Assembly: GCF_040543805.1 (NCBI RefSeq) | Contig: NZ_JBEUMS010000007.1 | Location: forward strand, 62,001-126,000 | DNA length: 64,000 bases | DNA from: Arcicella rosea | GTDB lineage: Bacteria; Bacteroidota; Bacteroidia; Cytophagales; Spirosomataceae | Direction of reading: 5' to 3' | Shown: one piece after another, positions 8,554-17,065 of the stretch | How positions within the stretch are numbered: position 1 is the first letter of the stretch | Layout of the letters: each line of letters begins with the position of its first letter | The notes under the pieces: generated by a model | Seen by the model: only the letters and a program-made list of their open reading frames with translations | Told to the model about the DNA's origin: nothing | Databases searched by the model: none | Translations under genes and position numbers: made by a program

Positions 8554-9113
8554 GATTTCGGTCGTCGGCTATCGGATTTCGGTTTTAATTTAAGTGTAAG
8601 TAACATAATAATAGATTTAAAATCAATTATTTTAGTATTACAAAAATTACTATCGAAACCTTCAATAAAAGCCAACGATTTATATCCTATGAGAGATTTT
8701 CGAAAATTGAGAGTTTGGGAACAAAGTCACCAATTGACCTTATTACTTTATTCCCAAACAAAAACATTTCCTAATGAAGAGAAATATGGACTTATTTCTC
8801 AAATCAGAAGAGCCGTCGCATCTATCCCAACTAATATTGCAGAGGGATGTGGTAAGATAGGAGATAAAGATTTTGCAAGGTATTTGAATATTTCATTTGG
8901 TTCTGCTTCAGAACTTGAATATTTAATGATTTTGTCAAAAGACTTAGATTATCTTTCAAGCGATATGTTTTTAACAATCTCAACAGAAATTATTGCTATC
9001 AAAAAACAATTATATCATTTGATTATAAAATTAAACGCTGGAAGCTAAAGCCATTTCGTATTAAGGTAAAATATTTTAAAAAGCCGAAGTCCGAAATCCG
9101 AAAGCTGAAAGCT
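8553..9113. repeat. Inverted short-word repeat flanking the four-helix-bundle gene
   Basis: Directly after the leuC stop is an arm made of repeated TCGG/TTTCGG words (8553-8590). Just before leuD is the matching complementary arm made of CCGAA/CCGAAATCC words (9079-9113). The 11-mer TCGGATTTCGG at 8572-8582 is exactly complementary to 9091-9101, and the pairing extends imperfectly on both sides. The loop of about 500 nt contains one complete gene. The arrangement resembles intervening sequences of 23S rRNA, where a hairpin encloses an S23-type gene. Confidence 0.7.
8689..9048 (+). CDS. Four-helix-bundle protein (S23/IVS-encoded family)
   Basis: A 119-residue protein with the family hallmarks: 'MRDFRKLRVWEQSHQL' at the start, 'QIRRAVASIPTNIAEG' (about 43-58), then 'RYLNISFGSASELEYLMILS' (about 67-87). 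This family (the four-helix-bundle proteins first seen inside 23S rRNA intervening sequences, and related to Avd of diversity-generating retroelements) forms small helical bundles, often pentameric; biochemical function is mostly unknown. It lies inside an inverted repeat between leuC and leuD, same strand, so it would be co-transcribed. A role in leucine synthesis is unlikely. More probably it is a passenger of the flanking element. Confidence 0.9.
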   Translation: MRDFRKLRVWEQSHQLTLLLYSQTKTFPNEEKYGLISQIRRAVASIPTNIAEGCGKIGDKDFARYLNISFGSASELEYLMILSKDLDYLSSDMFLTISTEIIAIKKQLYHLIIKLNAGS

Positions 9114-9121
9114 CTAACACA

Positions 9122-9718
9122 ATGGCATACGATAAATTCACGATATTACAATCAACGGCTGTACCAATGCCAATTGAGAACGTTGATACAGACCAAATTA
9201 TCCCTGCACGTTTCTTAAAAGCTACTAAACGTGAAGGCTTTGGTGATAACTTATTCCGTGACTGGCGTTATAATACTGACGGTTCACCAAAACAAGATTT
9301 CGTATTAAACAACCCAACTTATACAGGAAAAATCCTTGTAGGTGGACATAATTTCGGAAGTGGTTCAAGCCGTGAACACGCTGCTTGGGCGATTTACGAT
9401 TATGGTTTCCGCTGTGTAGTATCTAGCTTCTTTGCTGATATTTTCAAAGGAAATGCTATTAATGTGGGTATTCTTCCAGTACAAGTAAGCCCTGCATTTT
9501 TGGATAAAATCTTCTTGGCAATCGAAGCAAATCCTGCAGCTGAAGTAGAAGTAGATTTACCAGCACAAACAATTACTATTGTTGCAACTGGAGAACAAGA
9601 AAGCTTTGCAATCAATGGTTATAAGAAAAACAACCTATTAAATGGCTTTGATGATATTGATTATCTTCAAGCGATGAAAGAAGAAATAGGAGGTTTTGCT
9701 AGTAAAAGTATTTATTAA
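9122..9718 (+). CDS. leuD: 3-isopropylmalate dehydratase small subunit
   Basis: 198 residues, the normal LeuD length. It carries 'ENVDTDQIIPARFL' (about 20-33) and the swivelling-domain phosphate loop 'NFGSGSSREHAAWAIYDYG' (about 78-96). It forms the isopropylmalate isomerase with LeuC. The ATG follows the right arm of the inverted repeat by only a few bases, with no obvious purine-rich ribosome-binding site, as is common in Bacteroidetes. Downstream is a second hairpin of short repeated words before the next gene. Confidence 0.97.
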   Translation: MAYDKFTILQSTAVPMPIENVDTDQIIPARFLKATKREGFGDNLFRDWRYNTDGSPKQDFVLNNPTYTGKILVGGHNFGSGSSREHAAWAIYDYGFRCVVSSFFADIFKGNAINVGILPVQVSPAFLDKIFLAIEANPAAEVEVDLPAQTITIVATGEQESFAINGYKKNNLLNGFDDIDYLQAMKEEIGGFASKSIY

Positions 9719-9719
9719 G

Positions 9720-9903
9720 AGCTTTAAGCTGTAAGCTATAAGCATTGAGCTATGAGCTATGAGCTTTGAGTTCTGAGTTATATGCGTTGAGTATAAACTT
9801 CAAGTGAAAATCTTGTAGTTTAAAACTCAAAGCTCGTAGCTCAAGGCTCATAACTCAAGGCTCAAGGCTCAAAGCTTATAGCTCATAGCTTGCCGCTTAC
9901 AGC
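9720..9903. repeat. Short-word hairpin filling the leuD-synthase gap
   Basis: The left arm (9720-9790) is a degenerate array of TGAGCTA / AAGCTGTAAGC words. The right arm (9827-9903) is its complement (AGCTCA, GGCTCA, AGCTTATAGC). The loop is about 36 nt. The two arms pair along most of their length but imperfectly, with a 7-10-nt word repeating inside each arm. There is no ORF. Confidence 0.75.
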
Positions 9904-9909
9904 AAAGAT

Positions 9910-11421
9910 ATGCGACATATAGAAATAATGGATACGACACTCCGTGATGGTGAACAAACCAGTGGAGTGTCTTTTTCGGCTACTGAGAAATTAGCAATCG
10001 CTCAATTATTATTAAAAGAAGTAAAAGTTGATCGTTTGGAAGTAGCTTCTGCAAGAGTATCCGACGGTGAATTTCAGGCAGTTAAAAAAATTACTGCTTG
10101 GGCAAGCGAAAACGGATTGATTGATAAAATCGAAGTATTAACATTTGTTGATGGAGAAACTTCGGTGAATTGGATGATTGAAGCGGGTGCAAAAGTGATG
10201 AATCTCCTTACAAAAGGGTCAATGAATCATTTAACGCATCAACTTAAGAAAACGGCTGAACAACATTTTTCAGAAATCGCTGAAGTAATTGCGCTGGCTC
10301 GTTCTAAAGATATTCAATGTAATGTTTATTTAGAAGACTGGAGTAATGGTATGCGTAATTCGCCAGATTATGTATTTCAGTTTTTGGATTTCTTGAGTAC
10401 GCAACCTATTAAGCGAGTATTGTTGCCTGATACTTTGGGCGTGTTAACTCCTCGTGAATGTTACGACTTTTTGTCTCAAATCGTGCAACGTTATCCAAAT
10501 CAACATTTTGATTTTCATGCGCATAACGATTATGATTTAAGTATTGCTAACGTGATGGAAGGTGTACGTGCTGGCGTTCATGGTCTTCATTTAACAGTAA
10601 ATGGTATGGGCGAAAGAGCAGGAAATGCACCTTTGGCAAGTACGATTGCTGTCTTGAAAGACTTTATGCCAGAAGTAGAAACCTCTGTTGTTGAAGCTTC
10701 GCTTTACTCTGTAAGTAAACTGGTTGAAACATTTTCTGGTTTTAGAATTCCAGCGAATAAACCTGTAGTTGGTGAAAACGTATTTACGCAAACCGCAGGA
10801 ATCCATGCTGATGGAGATAATAAAAACAATTTATATTTTAACGATTTGATGCCAGAACGTTTTGGCAGAGAACGTAAATATGCTTTGGGTAAAACTTCGG
10901 GCAAAGCTAATATTGAGAAGAATCTTCAAAAATTAGGGATTAAATTATCGCAAGCGGATTTGAAGCGAGTAACCCAAAGAATTATTGAATTGGGCGACCG
11001 TAAAGAAGTCGTTACTCAGGAAGATTTACCATATATTATCTCTGATGTAATTGATACCAATATCGTTGAAGAGAAAGTAGAAGTAATCAATTATGTGTTG
11101 ACGCATTCTAAAAATCTTCGTCCTTCGGCTACCATCAGGGTGAAAATTGAAGGACATATTTTTGAAGAAAATGCTCAAGGCGACGGTCAGTACGATGCTT
11201 TTATGAATGCTTTGAAAAAAGTATATCTTAAAAAAGAAGTATTGCTTCCGATGTTGACTGATTATGCTGTAAGGATTCCACCAGGAGGAAATACTGATGC
11301 CCTTTGTGAAACCATCATTACTTGGGAACACAAAGGAAATGAGTTTAAAACCAGAGGACTAGATTCAGATCAAACGGTTTCAGCAATTAAAGCAACACAA
11401 AAAATGCTAAACCTGATTTAG
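9910..11421 (+). CDS. 2-isopropylmalate / citramalate synthase family protein
   Basis: 503 residues: an N-terminal HMGL-like TIM barrel with 'MDTTLRDGEQTSGVSFSA' (about 7-24), the metal-binding 'HAHNDYDLSIANV' (about 203-215) and 'GMGERAGNAPL' (about 232-242), and a C-terminal LeuA-type allosteric domain (about 385-500). The family condenses acetyl-CoA with a 2-oxo acid: 2-oxoisovalerate (leucine) or pyruvate (citramalate, the threonine-independent isoleucine route). In Bacteroidetes leu clusters a divergent LeuA-like protein is often found between leuD and leuB; whether it makes isopropylmalate or citramalate cannot be settled here. No other synthase gene is in the window, so a canonical leuA may lie elsewhere. 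Confidence 0.9.
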   Translation: MRHIEIMDTTLRDGEQTSGVSFSATEKLAIAQLLLKEVKVDRLEVASARVSDGEFQAVKKITAWASENGLIDKIEVLTFVDGETSVNWMIEAGAKVMNLLTKGSMNHLTHQLKKTAEQHFSEIAEVIALARSKDIQCNVYLEDWSNGMRNSPDYVFQFLDFLSTQPIKRVLLPDTLGVLTPRECYDFLSQIVQRYPNQHFDFHAHNDYDLSIANVMEGVRAGVHGLHLTVNGMGERAGNAPLASTIAVLKDFMPEVETSVVEASLYSVSKLVETFSGFRIPANKPVVGENVFTQTAGIHADGDNKNNLYFNDLMPERFGRERKYALGKTSGKANIEKNLQKLGIKLSQADLKRVTQRIIELGDRKEVVTQEDLPYIISDVIDTNIVEEKVEVINYVLTHSKNLRPSATIRVKIEGHIFEENAQGDGQYDAFMNALKKVYLKKEVLLPMLTDYAVRIPPGGNTDALCETIITWEHKGNEFKTRGLDSDQTVSAIKATQKMLNLI

Positions 11422-11716
11422 TGAGTTGTGAATTAGTGAATTAGTGAGTTTTTAAAATTAGTGATTTAGTGAATTGTGATTTAGTGATTACTCACTGAGT
11501 TATCTGATTTACAAAAAAACTAAAGTCTTAAAAGTCAAAAAAAATCAAGTCTTGATTCTTTTATTTTGAGTCTTAAAGTCCAGAATCCTCAAGTCTTGAA
11601 TCTTGCTTCTTGTATCTTGAATCTATCTTAAAATCTAATAACAAAAAATCCTTGAGTCATAAAGTCCAGAATCCTAAAGTCTTGAATCTTGTGTCTTCTG
11701 TCTCAAAGTCTAAATA
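11422..11716. repeat. Two short-word repeat arrays filling the synthase-leuB gap
   Basis: The 305-bp gap contains first an array of GTGAATTAGTGA/GTGATTTAGTGA words (11422-11500) and then an array of 7-nt TCTTGAA/TCTTGTA and AAAGTC words (11520-11716), including short complementary stretches such as AATCAAGTCTTGATT. There is no ORF. These words differ from those in the other two leu gaps, yet the style is the same. Confidence 0.7.
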
Positions 11717-11726
11717 AAAAAAATAA

Positions 11727-12788
11727 ATGAAATTAAATATTGCAGTTTTATCTGGTGACGGAATTGGACCAGAAGTAATTGAACAAGCATTAAAAGTTAT
11801 TAATGCAATTGGTAAAAAATATAACCACGAAATCAACCTTACACACGCTTTAACAGGTGCTGTAGCAATTGATGCTACTGGAAATCCATATCCAGACGAA
11901 ACACATGAAGTTTGTATGCAAGCTGATGCAGTATTGTTCGGCGCAATTGGTCACCCACGTTTTGATAATGACCCTTCAGCAAAAGTTCGTCCAGAACAAG
12001 GTTTATTAGCAATGCGTAAGAAATTGGGATTGTATGCCAATATTCGTCCTACTTTAGTATTCCCTTCATTATTACACAAATCTCCATTAAGAAGAGAATT
12101 AATCGAAAATGCAGACTTCGTTTGTATTCGTGAATTAACTGGCGGTATTTACTTCGGTGATAAAGGAAGAAACGAAACTCGTGACAAAGCTTGGGACGTA
12201 TGCGAATATACAAAACCAGAAGTTGATAGAATCGTTCGTTTGGCTTATGAATATGCAATGAAGCGTCGTAAAAAAGTATGTATCGTTGACAAAGCGAACG
12301 TATTAGAAACTTCAAGACTTTGGAGAGAAGTAGCGCAAGGAATTGAAAAAGAATATCCAGAAGTAGAAACTGAATACTTATTCGTAGATGCAGCTGCCAT
12401 GCGTATTATCCAATGGCCAGAAGGTTTTGATGTAATGGTTACTGAAAATATGTTCGGTGATATTTTAACAGACGAAGCTTCAGTAATTTCTGGTTCTATG
12501 GGCTTAATGCCTTCAGCTTCTATTGGTTTACATACTTCAGTATTTGAACCAATCCACGGAAGTTACCCACAAGCGGCTGGTAAAAACATTGCTAACCCAC
12601 TTGGAACAGTACTTTCAGCAGCCATGATGTTTGAATATGCTTTCAAATTGATGGACGAAGCTAACGAAATTAAAGACATCGTTAATAAATCTTTAGCAGA
12701 AGGCGTTGTTACAGTTGATATTGCTGATGGCGGAAAAGCATTCTCTACTTCAGAAGTAGGTGACTGGTTGGCTGCACAGATTGCATAA
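11727..12788 (+). CDS. leuB: 3-isopropylmalate dehydrogenase
   Basis: 353 residues, typical for LeuB. It oxidises and decarboxylates 3-isopropylmalate to 2-oxoisocaproate with NAD+. It starts 'MKLNIAVLSGDGIGPEVI' and contains 'RELTGGIYFG' (near 137), 'VDKANVLETSRLWR' (near 191), 'VTENMFGDILTDEAS' (near 239) with the Mg2+-binding aspartates, and 'EPIHGSYPQAAGKNIANP' (near 275). It is last gene of the cluster and is followed by a clear terminator at 12818. Confidence 0.98.
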   Translation: MKLNIAVLSGDGIGPEVIEQALKVINAIGKKYNHEINLTHALTGAVAIDATGNPYPDETHEVCMQADAVLFGAIGHPRFDNDPSAKVRPEQGLLAMRKKLGLYANIRPTLVFPSLLHKSPLRRELIENADFVCIRELTGGIYFGDKGRNETRDKAWDVCEYTKPEVDRIVRLAYEYAMKRRKKVCIVDKANVLETSRLWREVAQGIEKEYPEVETEYLFVDAAAMRIIQWPEGFDVMVTENMFGDILTDEASVISGSMGLMPSASIGLHTSVFEPIHGSYPQAAGKNIANPLGTVLSAAMMFEYAFKLMDEANEIKDIVNKSLAEGVVTVDIADGGKAFSTSEVGDWLAAQIA

Positions 12789-12817
12789 AAATATTTTGCA
12801 TAATTTATTGAAACAGA

Positions 12818-12848
12818 ATCCGCTTTGAAAGAGCGGATTTTTGTTTTT
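12818..12848 (+). terminator. Terminator of the leu cluster
   Basis: AATCCGCT-TTGAAAG-AGCGGATT is followed by a T-rich tail. Confidence 0.85.
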
Positions 12849-12962
12849 AGAGGTTTTCTTACAAGAATATAAATTAAATAATATTGATTGTAATTTTAAT
12901 AATTAAACCTTTTCGCACGTTCTATACTCTAAGAGTCATTAAATTTTAAACTCGACAAAATT

Positions 12963-14384
12963 ATGGCTAAGGAAAAACTCATCCAACATCTTCTATGGCG
13001 AGCGGGCTTTAGCGAAAAGCCTGAAATCATTAACCAGTATAGCCGACAGTCAATCAAGAAAAATGTTAAGCAATTATTAAAAGACTCAGAGAAGTTTGAG
13101 CCGATTGATATTGTCGATAAAACGGATATTTATTCGGAGCTACAAGCGATGAGAAAAGATACTCTTCTGACGACAGAAGAGCGTAGAAAGCAATTGAATA
13201 AAATGATTAAAGAGGAGGAAGGTGCACTCAATATTGCTTGGATTGATAAAATGGTTCAGTCGAAAGCTGTTTTGCGTGAAAAAATGGCCCTTTTCTGGCA
13301 TGGACATTTTGCTTGTAGAACTCGCAATCCTCTTTTTGCACAACATTACTTAAATACCATTCGTCAATACTCTTTGGGGAAATTTGGGGATTTATTGATG
13401 GCAGTTTCTAAAGAACCAGCCATGTTACAGTTCTTGAATAATCAGCAAAATAAAAAACGCAGTCCAAACGAAAACTTTGCTCGTGAAGTAATGGAATTAT
13501 TTACGTTAGGACGTGGGAATTATACTGAACATGATGTAAAAGAAGCCGCAAGAGCTTTTACAGGTTGGGAATTTGATAGACGAGAAAATGGCTTCTTTTT
13601 TAATACTCGTCAACATGATTTTGAAACAAAGGAATTTCTTGGAAAAACGGGAAAATTTGATGGCGAAGACATCATTAAAATGATTTTAGCCCAAAAGGAA
13701 ACCGCCAATTTTGTCGTTACTAAAATCTATAAAAACTTCGTCAACGAACAAATCGACGTTAAAATTATTCAGGAATTATCTGAGCATTTCTACAAAAGCA
13801 ATTATGATATTGCTGATTTGATGGAGACAATTTTTACGAGTTCTTGGTTTTATGATACCAAAAATATTGGTTCACATATTAAATCTCCTGTTGAATTATT
13901 GGTCAGTTTACAAAGAAGTACTGGCTCTTATTTTGTGGAAAAACAATCTTTGTTATTTATTCAAAGAGTATTAGGGCAAGTAATTCTTTATCCGCCAAAT
14001 GTGGCAGGTTGGGCTGGCGGAAAAAATTGGATTGATAGTTCAAGTTTACTTTTTAGGATGCAATTGCCTTATTTAGCTTTTAATAATACAATTGTTAGAA
14101 CGGTAGCCAAATCCGATGGCGATGTCAATACGGATTTTCAAACCAAAAAAGGAAAGAAAAATACGCTTGAAACAAGCATGAATTGGGAAGTATTTTCAAA
14201 ACAATTTACCCAAGAAAATCGTCAAGAATTGCTTGATGAATTAGAAGCATGTTTTCTGCAAGTATCTATTAGCCAAGATTTAAAGAAAGGATTTATTACC
14301 AAAACGGAAAAGGAAAGTCAGCCAGAAGCTATCAAAAAAATGGTTTTAGCTTTAATGACGCTCCCTGAATATCAATTGTGTTAA
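12963..14384 (+). CDS. DUF1800-family protein
   Basis: 473 residues with the DUF1800 pattern: 'HLLWRAGFSEKPE' at the N-terminus, 'FWHGHFACRT' (about 109-118), 'NENFAREVMELFTLGRGNYTE' split across about 169-190, 'AARAFTGWEF' (about 196-205) and 'LYPPNVAGWAGGKNWI' (about 341-356). DUF1800 proteins nearly always occur beside a DUF1501 protein, as here with a 24-bp gap, and are thought to act in the cell envelope; no reaction has been established to my knowledge. No signal peptide is evident. It starts a two-gene operon 175 bp after leuB and beyond a terminator, so is independent of the leu genes. Confidence 0.93.
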   Translation: MAKEKLIQHLLWRAGFSEKPEIINQYSRQSIKKNVKQLLKDSEKFEPIDIVDKTDIYSELQAMRKDTLLTTEERRKQLNKMIKEEEGALNIAWIDKMVQSKAVLREKMALFWHGHFACRTRNPLFAQHYLNTIRQYSLGKFGDLLMAVSKEPAMLQFLNNQQNKKRSPNENFAREVMELFTLGRGNYTEHDVKEAARAFTGWEFDRRENGFFFNTRQHDFETKEFLGKTGKFDGEDIIKMILAQKETANFVVTKIYKNFVNEQIDVKIIQELSEHFYKSNYDIADLMETIFTSSWFYDTKNIGSHIKSPVELLVSLQRSTGSYFVEKQSLLFIQRVLGQVILYPPNVAGWAGGKNWIDSSSLLFRMQLPYLAFNNTIVRTVAKSDGDVNTDFQTKKGKKNTLETSMNWEVFSKQFTQENRQELLDELEACFLQVSISQDLKKGFITKTEKESQPEAIKKMVLALMTLPEYQLC

Positions 14385-14408
14385 ATATTTATCCAATTAA
14401 CTCAAAAT

Positions 14409-15614
14409 ATGATGGTTAATCGTAGAGAATTTATCAAACGTTCGGCATTGGCAACCGCTGATGGCTTAATGATTCCGAATTTCTTAAAAGCCTTTGAACA
14501 GCAACATTTAGACATAAATAGTGTTTCTGATAAAATATTAGTCATTATTCAATTATCTGGTGGAAATGACGGACTCAATACTGTAATTCCTTTTAGAAAT
14601 GATATTTATTATCGTGAACGTCCGACAATTGCTATCAACAGAGATAAAGTACTGAATTTGAATGATGAAATTGGCTTGAATCCAGCATTAGAAAAATTAC
14701 GTTCTTGGTATGATAATGGCTTTATGCGTATCATCAATAACGTTGGTTATCCTAATCCAGATCGTTCTCATTTTCGTTCAATGGATATTTGGCAGACGGC
14801 TTCCAATGCCGACCAATATTTACAAACAGGTTGGTTAGGGCGATATTTGGATGCTAATTGTTCTGGAAATTGCGCTTCTTACAAAGCTTTAGAAATTGAC
14901 GATACTTTGAGTTTAGCCATGAAAGGAGAGAAGCTAAAAGCACTTTCGGTATTAGAACCCGAAAAATTATATCGACAAGTTCATGGAGATTTTATTGCTA
15001 AAATAGCGAAATCTCAGCCAGCAGAGCATTCTGATAATGTTAGTTATCTCTATAAAACCTTGGCGGAAACAGCTTCTTCGGCAGAATATTTACATACAAA
15101 ATCAAAGGTTTATCAATCAAAAGCGAGTTTTCCAAATGGTGAATTAGGACAAAGACTAAAAACCATTTCAGAATTAATACTTTCGGGAATGCCTACCAAT
15201 GTGTATTATGTGAGTATTTCTGGTTTTGATACGCATGTAAATCAAGTTGGTCAGCAGGAACGTCTGTTACGTAATTATGCTGAAACAATGGATGTGTTTT
15301 TGAATGAACTGAAACAAAACAATAAGCTGGATGATGTTTTGCTGATGACTTTCTCTGAATTTGGAAGAAGAGTAAAACAAAATGCTAGCGGAGGAACTGA
15401 TCACGGAACAGCCAATAATGTGTTCTTGATGGGAGGAAAATTAAAAACAGATAAAGTACTGAATGAAGCCCCTAATTTGACGGATTTGGATGAAGGAGAT
15501 TTAAAATACTCTGTAGATTTCCGTAAAATTTACGCTACACTCTTGCGAAATTGGTTAGGAGTAAATGACGAACTAGTACTTGGTAAGCGTTTTGATAGCT
15601 TAAATTTTGTCTGA
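14409..15614 (+). CDS. DUF1501-family protein with Tat-type signal
   Basis: 401 residues. The N-terminus 'NRREFIKRSALATADG' is a twin-arginine signal, so export in folded form is predicted. The body has 'VIIQLSGGNDGLNTVIPF' (near 45), 'NPDRSHFRSMDIWQTA' (near 117) and 'DHGTANNVFLMGG' (near 337), which are DUF1501 features in the alkaline-phosphatase/sulfatase-like superfamily. The catalytic role is unknown. It is encoded 24 bp after the DUF1800 gene, the usual pairing. Two consecutive ATGs could start it. Confidence 0.93.
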   Translation: MMVNRREFIKRSALATADGLMIPNFLKAFEQQHLDINSVSDKILVIIQLSGGNDGLNTVIPFRNDIYYRERPTIAINRDKVLNLNDEIGLNPALEKLRSWYDNGFMRIINNVGYPNPDRSHFRSMDIWQTASNADQYLQTGWLGRYLDANCSGNCASYKALEIDDTLSLAMKGEKLKALSVLEPEKLYRQVHGDFIAKIAKSQPAEHSDNVSYLYKTLAETASSAEYLHTKSKVYQSKASFPNGELGQRLKTISELILSGMPTNVYYVSISGFDTHVNQVGQQERLLRNYAETMDVFLNELKQNNKLDDVLLMTFSEFGRRVKQNASGGTDHGTANNVFLMGGKLKTDKVLNEAPNLTDLDEGDLKYSVDFRKIYATLLRNWLGVNDELVLGKRFDSLNFV

Positions 15615-15619
15615 AAATA

Positions 15620-15650
15620 TTATTTGGGGAGTTTTAAACTCCCCAAATAA
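15620..15650. terminator. Bidirectional terminator between convergent genes
   Basis: TTATTTGGGGAGTTT / AAACTCCCCAAATAA is a perfect hairpin between the DUF1501 gene and the convergent J-domain gene. Confidence 0.85.
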
Positions 15651-15651
15651 A

Positions 15652-16086
15652 TTATTTACTTACATTTCTATACGTAAACGAATGATAAATATGTCTTTTT
15701 GCAAATCTTGGTAATGAAGGAGCATTTACCAATTTTACATAAGTATTTTTAGGCACACCAAAGTACTCATACACCACATTGTCTTGAAAAATGATTTTCA
15801 ACGTTTCATCTTTGTAATCAAAATCTTCGATGATAGACGTTGAAGTAATACGAGTATATTCCTCCAAATTAGCCGCTTGCGTTTCTGGAGCAATCGCCAC
15901 CAAAAGATTATAAGCTTCGATGATTACTTTACTTTTAATAGCCGCCTGAGCTTGTAGCTCTTCATTGTCTTGAATTTTATCAGGATGCCATTCTTTGATT
16001 AAATTTCTATATGTTTTTTTTAATTCGGAAAGCTCAGTTGTTTTTGTTGCACCAAATAATGTTCTATAAGAATTGATTTTTTTCAT
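15652..16086 (-). CDS. J-domain protein with C-terminal KTSC domain
   Basis: 144 residues. Residues about 5-66 form a J-domain with the HPD tripeptide at 34-36 ('NLIKEWHPDK'), so stimulation of a DnaK-type ATPase is expected. Residues about 78-140 match a KTSC domain: 'STSIIEDFDYKDETLKIIF', 'VYEYFGVP' and the C-terminal 'FAKRHIYHSF'. KTSC domains are small beta-rich modules of unclear role, usually alone or fused to nucleic-acid-related domains. There is no Gly/Phe or zinc region, so it is not DnaJ itself. It is monocistronic and convergent with DUF1501; dnaK lies 4 kb away on the same strand but not in an operon. Confidence 0.85.
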   Translation of the reverse strand: MKKINSYRTLFGATKTTELSELKKTYRNLIKEWHPDKIQDNEELQAQAAIKSKVIIEAYNLLVAIAPETQAANLEEYTRITSTSIIEDFDYKDETLKIIFQDNVVYEYFGVPKNTYVKLVNAPSLPRFAKRHIYHSFTYRNVSK

Positions 16087-16385
16087 GAATTTGTCAAAAT
16101 GTGAATAACCGCATTAAACACCTGTTAATACTTTGCAAAATATTATTCTGTTACAAAATTAAGGATTAATATTCAATCTGTTGCTTTACTTGCCTATCAA
16201 TCTGCGAGATAATCGAAAAATGAACTAGTCGTAACAGATAAAATGAACATACACTTTGGGGAATTTTGAGGAAAAAGTTCGAAATTCTATGTCTTTTACT
16301 CAACAAAAAACAAGTTTTAAAGAATGGAATGATATTTTGAGATTACTTATCGTAATCAATTATCATAAAATTATTCTTTAAAATT

Positions 16386-16994
16386 ATGAACAAGAAATCA
16401 GGTTTATTCATCGTAGCTATTTTATTAGTTGCTAGCTTATCAAAAGCTCAAAATTTATCTTTCGGTCCTTCGGCTGGTGTAAATTTCTCTAATTTATCTT
16501 CCAACTCAAATACTTCTACTAAAACGGGTTTAGCCACAGGAGTATTTTTTAATTACAGTAGCAAGAATTGGTTTGGTGTAGGCGTACAAGTACTGTACAG
16601 CGAATTAGGAGCAAAGGTGAAAAGTACTTCAAACTCCATTAATCTAAACTATGTACAAGTACCTGTTTTGTTTACTTATTATTTCAATGGAAACAATGAA
16701 GTAGGCTCTTTCCGTCCAAAATTATTTGTAGGTCCTCATGTTGACTTTTTGTTGAATGCGAAAGACAAAGATGGTAATGATTTGAATCCTAACGGACAGT
16801 TTTATTCAAGTACTGATTTGGGCGTAACCGTAGGAGGTGGCTTTAATTATGCTTTAGCTGATAAAATTTGGTTGAACGTAGATGCTCGTTATGGCTTAGG
16901 TTTAACAGACGCTACTAAATCAACGACTAGTAATAGTATGAACAGAAATATTGGAATCAATGTAGGAGTAAGCTTCCCGATTGGAAGTATTTAA
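16386..16994 (+). CDS. PorT-family outer-membrane beta-barrel protein
   Basis: 202 residues with a cleavable signal peptide ('LFIVAILLVASLSKAQ', cleavage near residue 22), followed by alternating amphipathic strands ('LSFGPSAGVNFSNL', 'VPVLFTYYF', 'GVTVGGGFNYAL', 'IGINVGVSFPIG'), fitting an eight-stranded barrel of the OMP_b-brl family. Such proteins are common in Bacteroidetes, and individual functions are mostly unknown. It is a single gene with a 299-bp upstream spacer and a terminator at 17013. Confidence 0.88.
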   Translation: MNKKSGLFIVAILLVASLSKAQNLSFGPSAGVNFSNLSSNSNTSTKTGLATGVFFNYSSKNWFGVGVQVLYSELGAKVKSTSNSINLNYVQVPVLFTYYFNGNNEVGSFRPKLFVGPHVDFLLNAKDKDGNDLNPNGQFYSSTDLGVTVGGGFNYALADKIWLNVDARYGLGLTDATKSTTSNSMNRNIGINVGVSFPIGSI

Positions 16995-17012
16995 TTTATA
17001 GTGATATAATAC

Positions 17013-17055
17013 AAAATCCCATTTTACTTTTGATTGAGTAAAATGGGATTTTTTG
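17013..17055. terminator. Terminator, CCCATTTTAC/GTAAAATGGG type
   Basis: AAAATCCCATTTTAC pairs with GTAAAATGGGATTTT between two convergent genes. The same stem occurs again at 17867 and 18771. Confidence 0.85.
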
Positions 17056-17065
17056 TTTTCTGTAA

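Noticed and set aside
8689..9048. A leucine-pathway function for the gene between leuC and leuD
   Set aside because: The product is clearly a four-helix-bundle (S23-type) protein, not an enzyme subunit, and it lies inside an inverted repeat.
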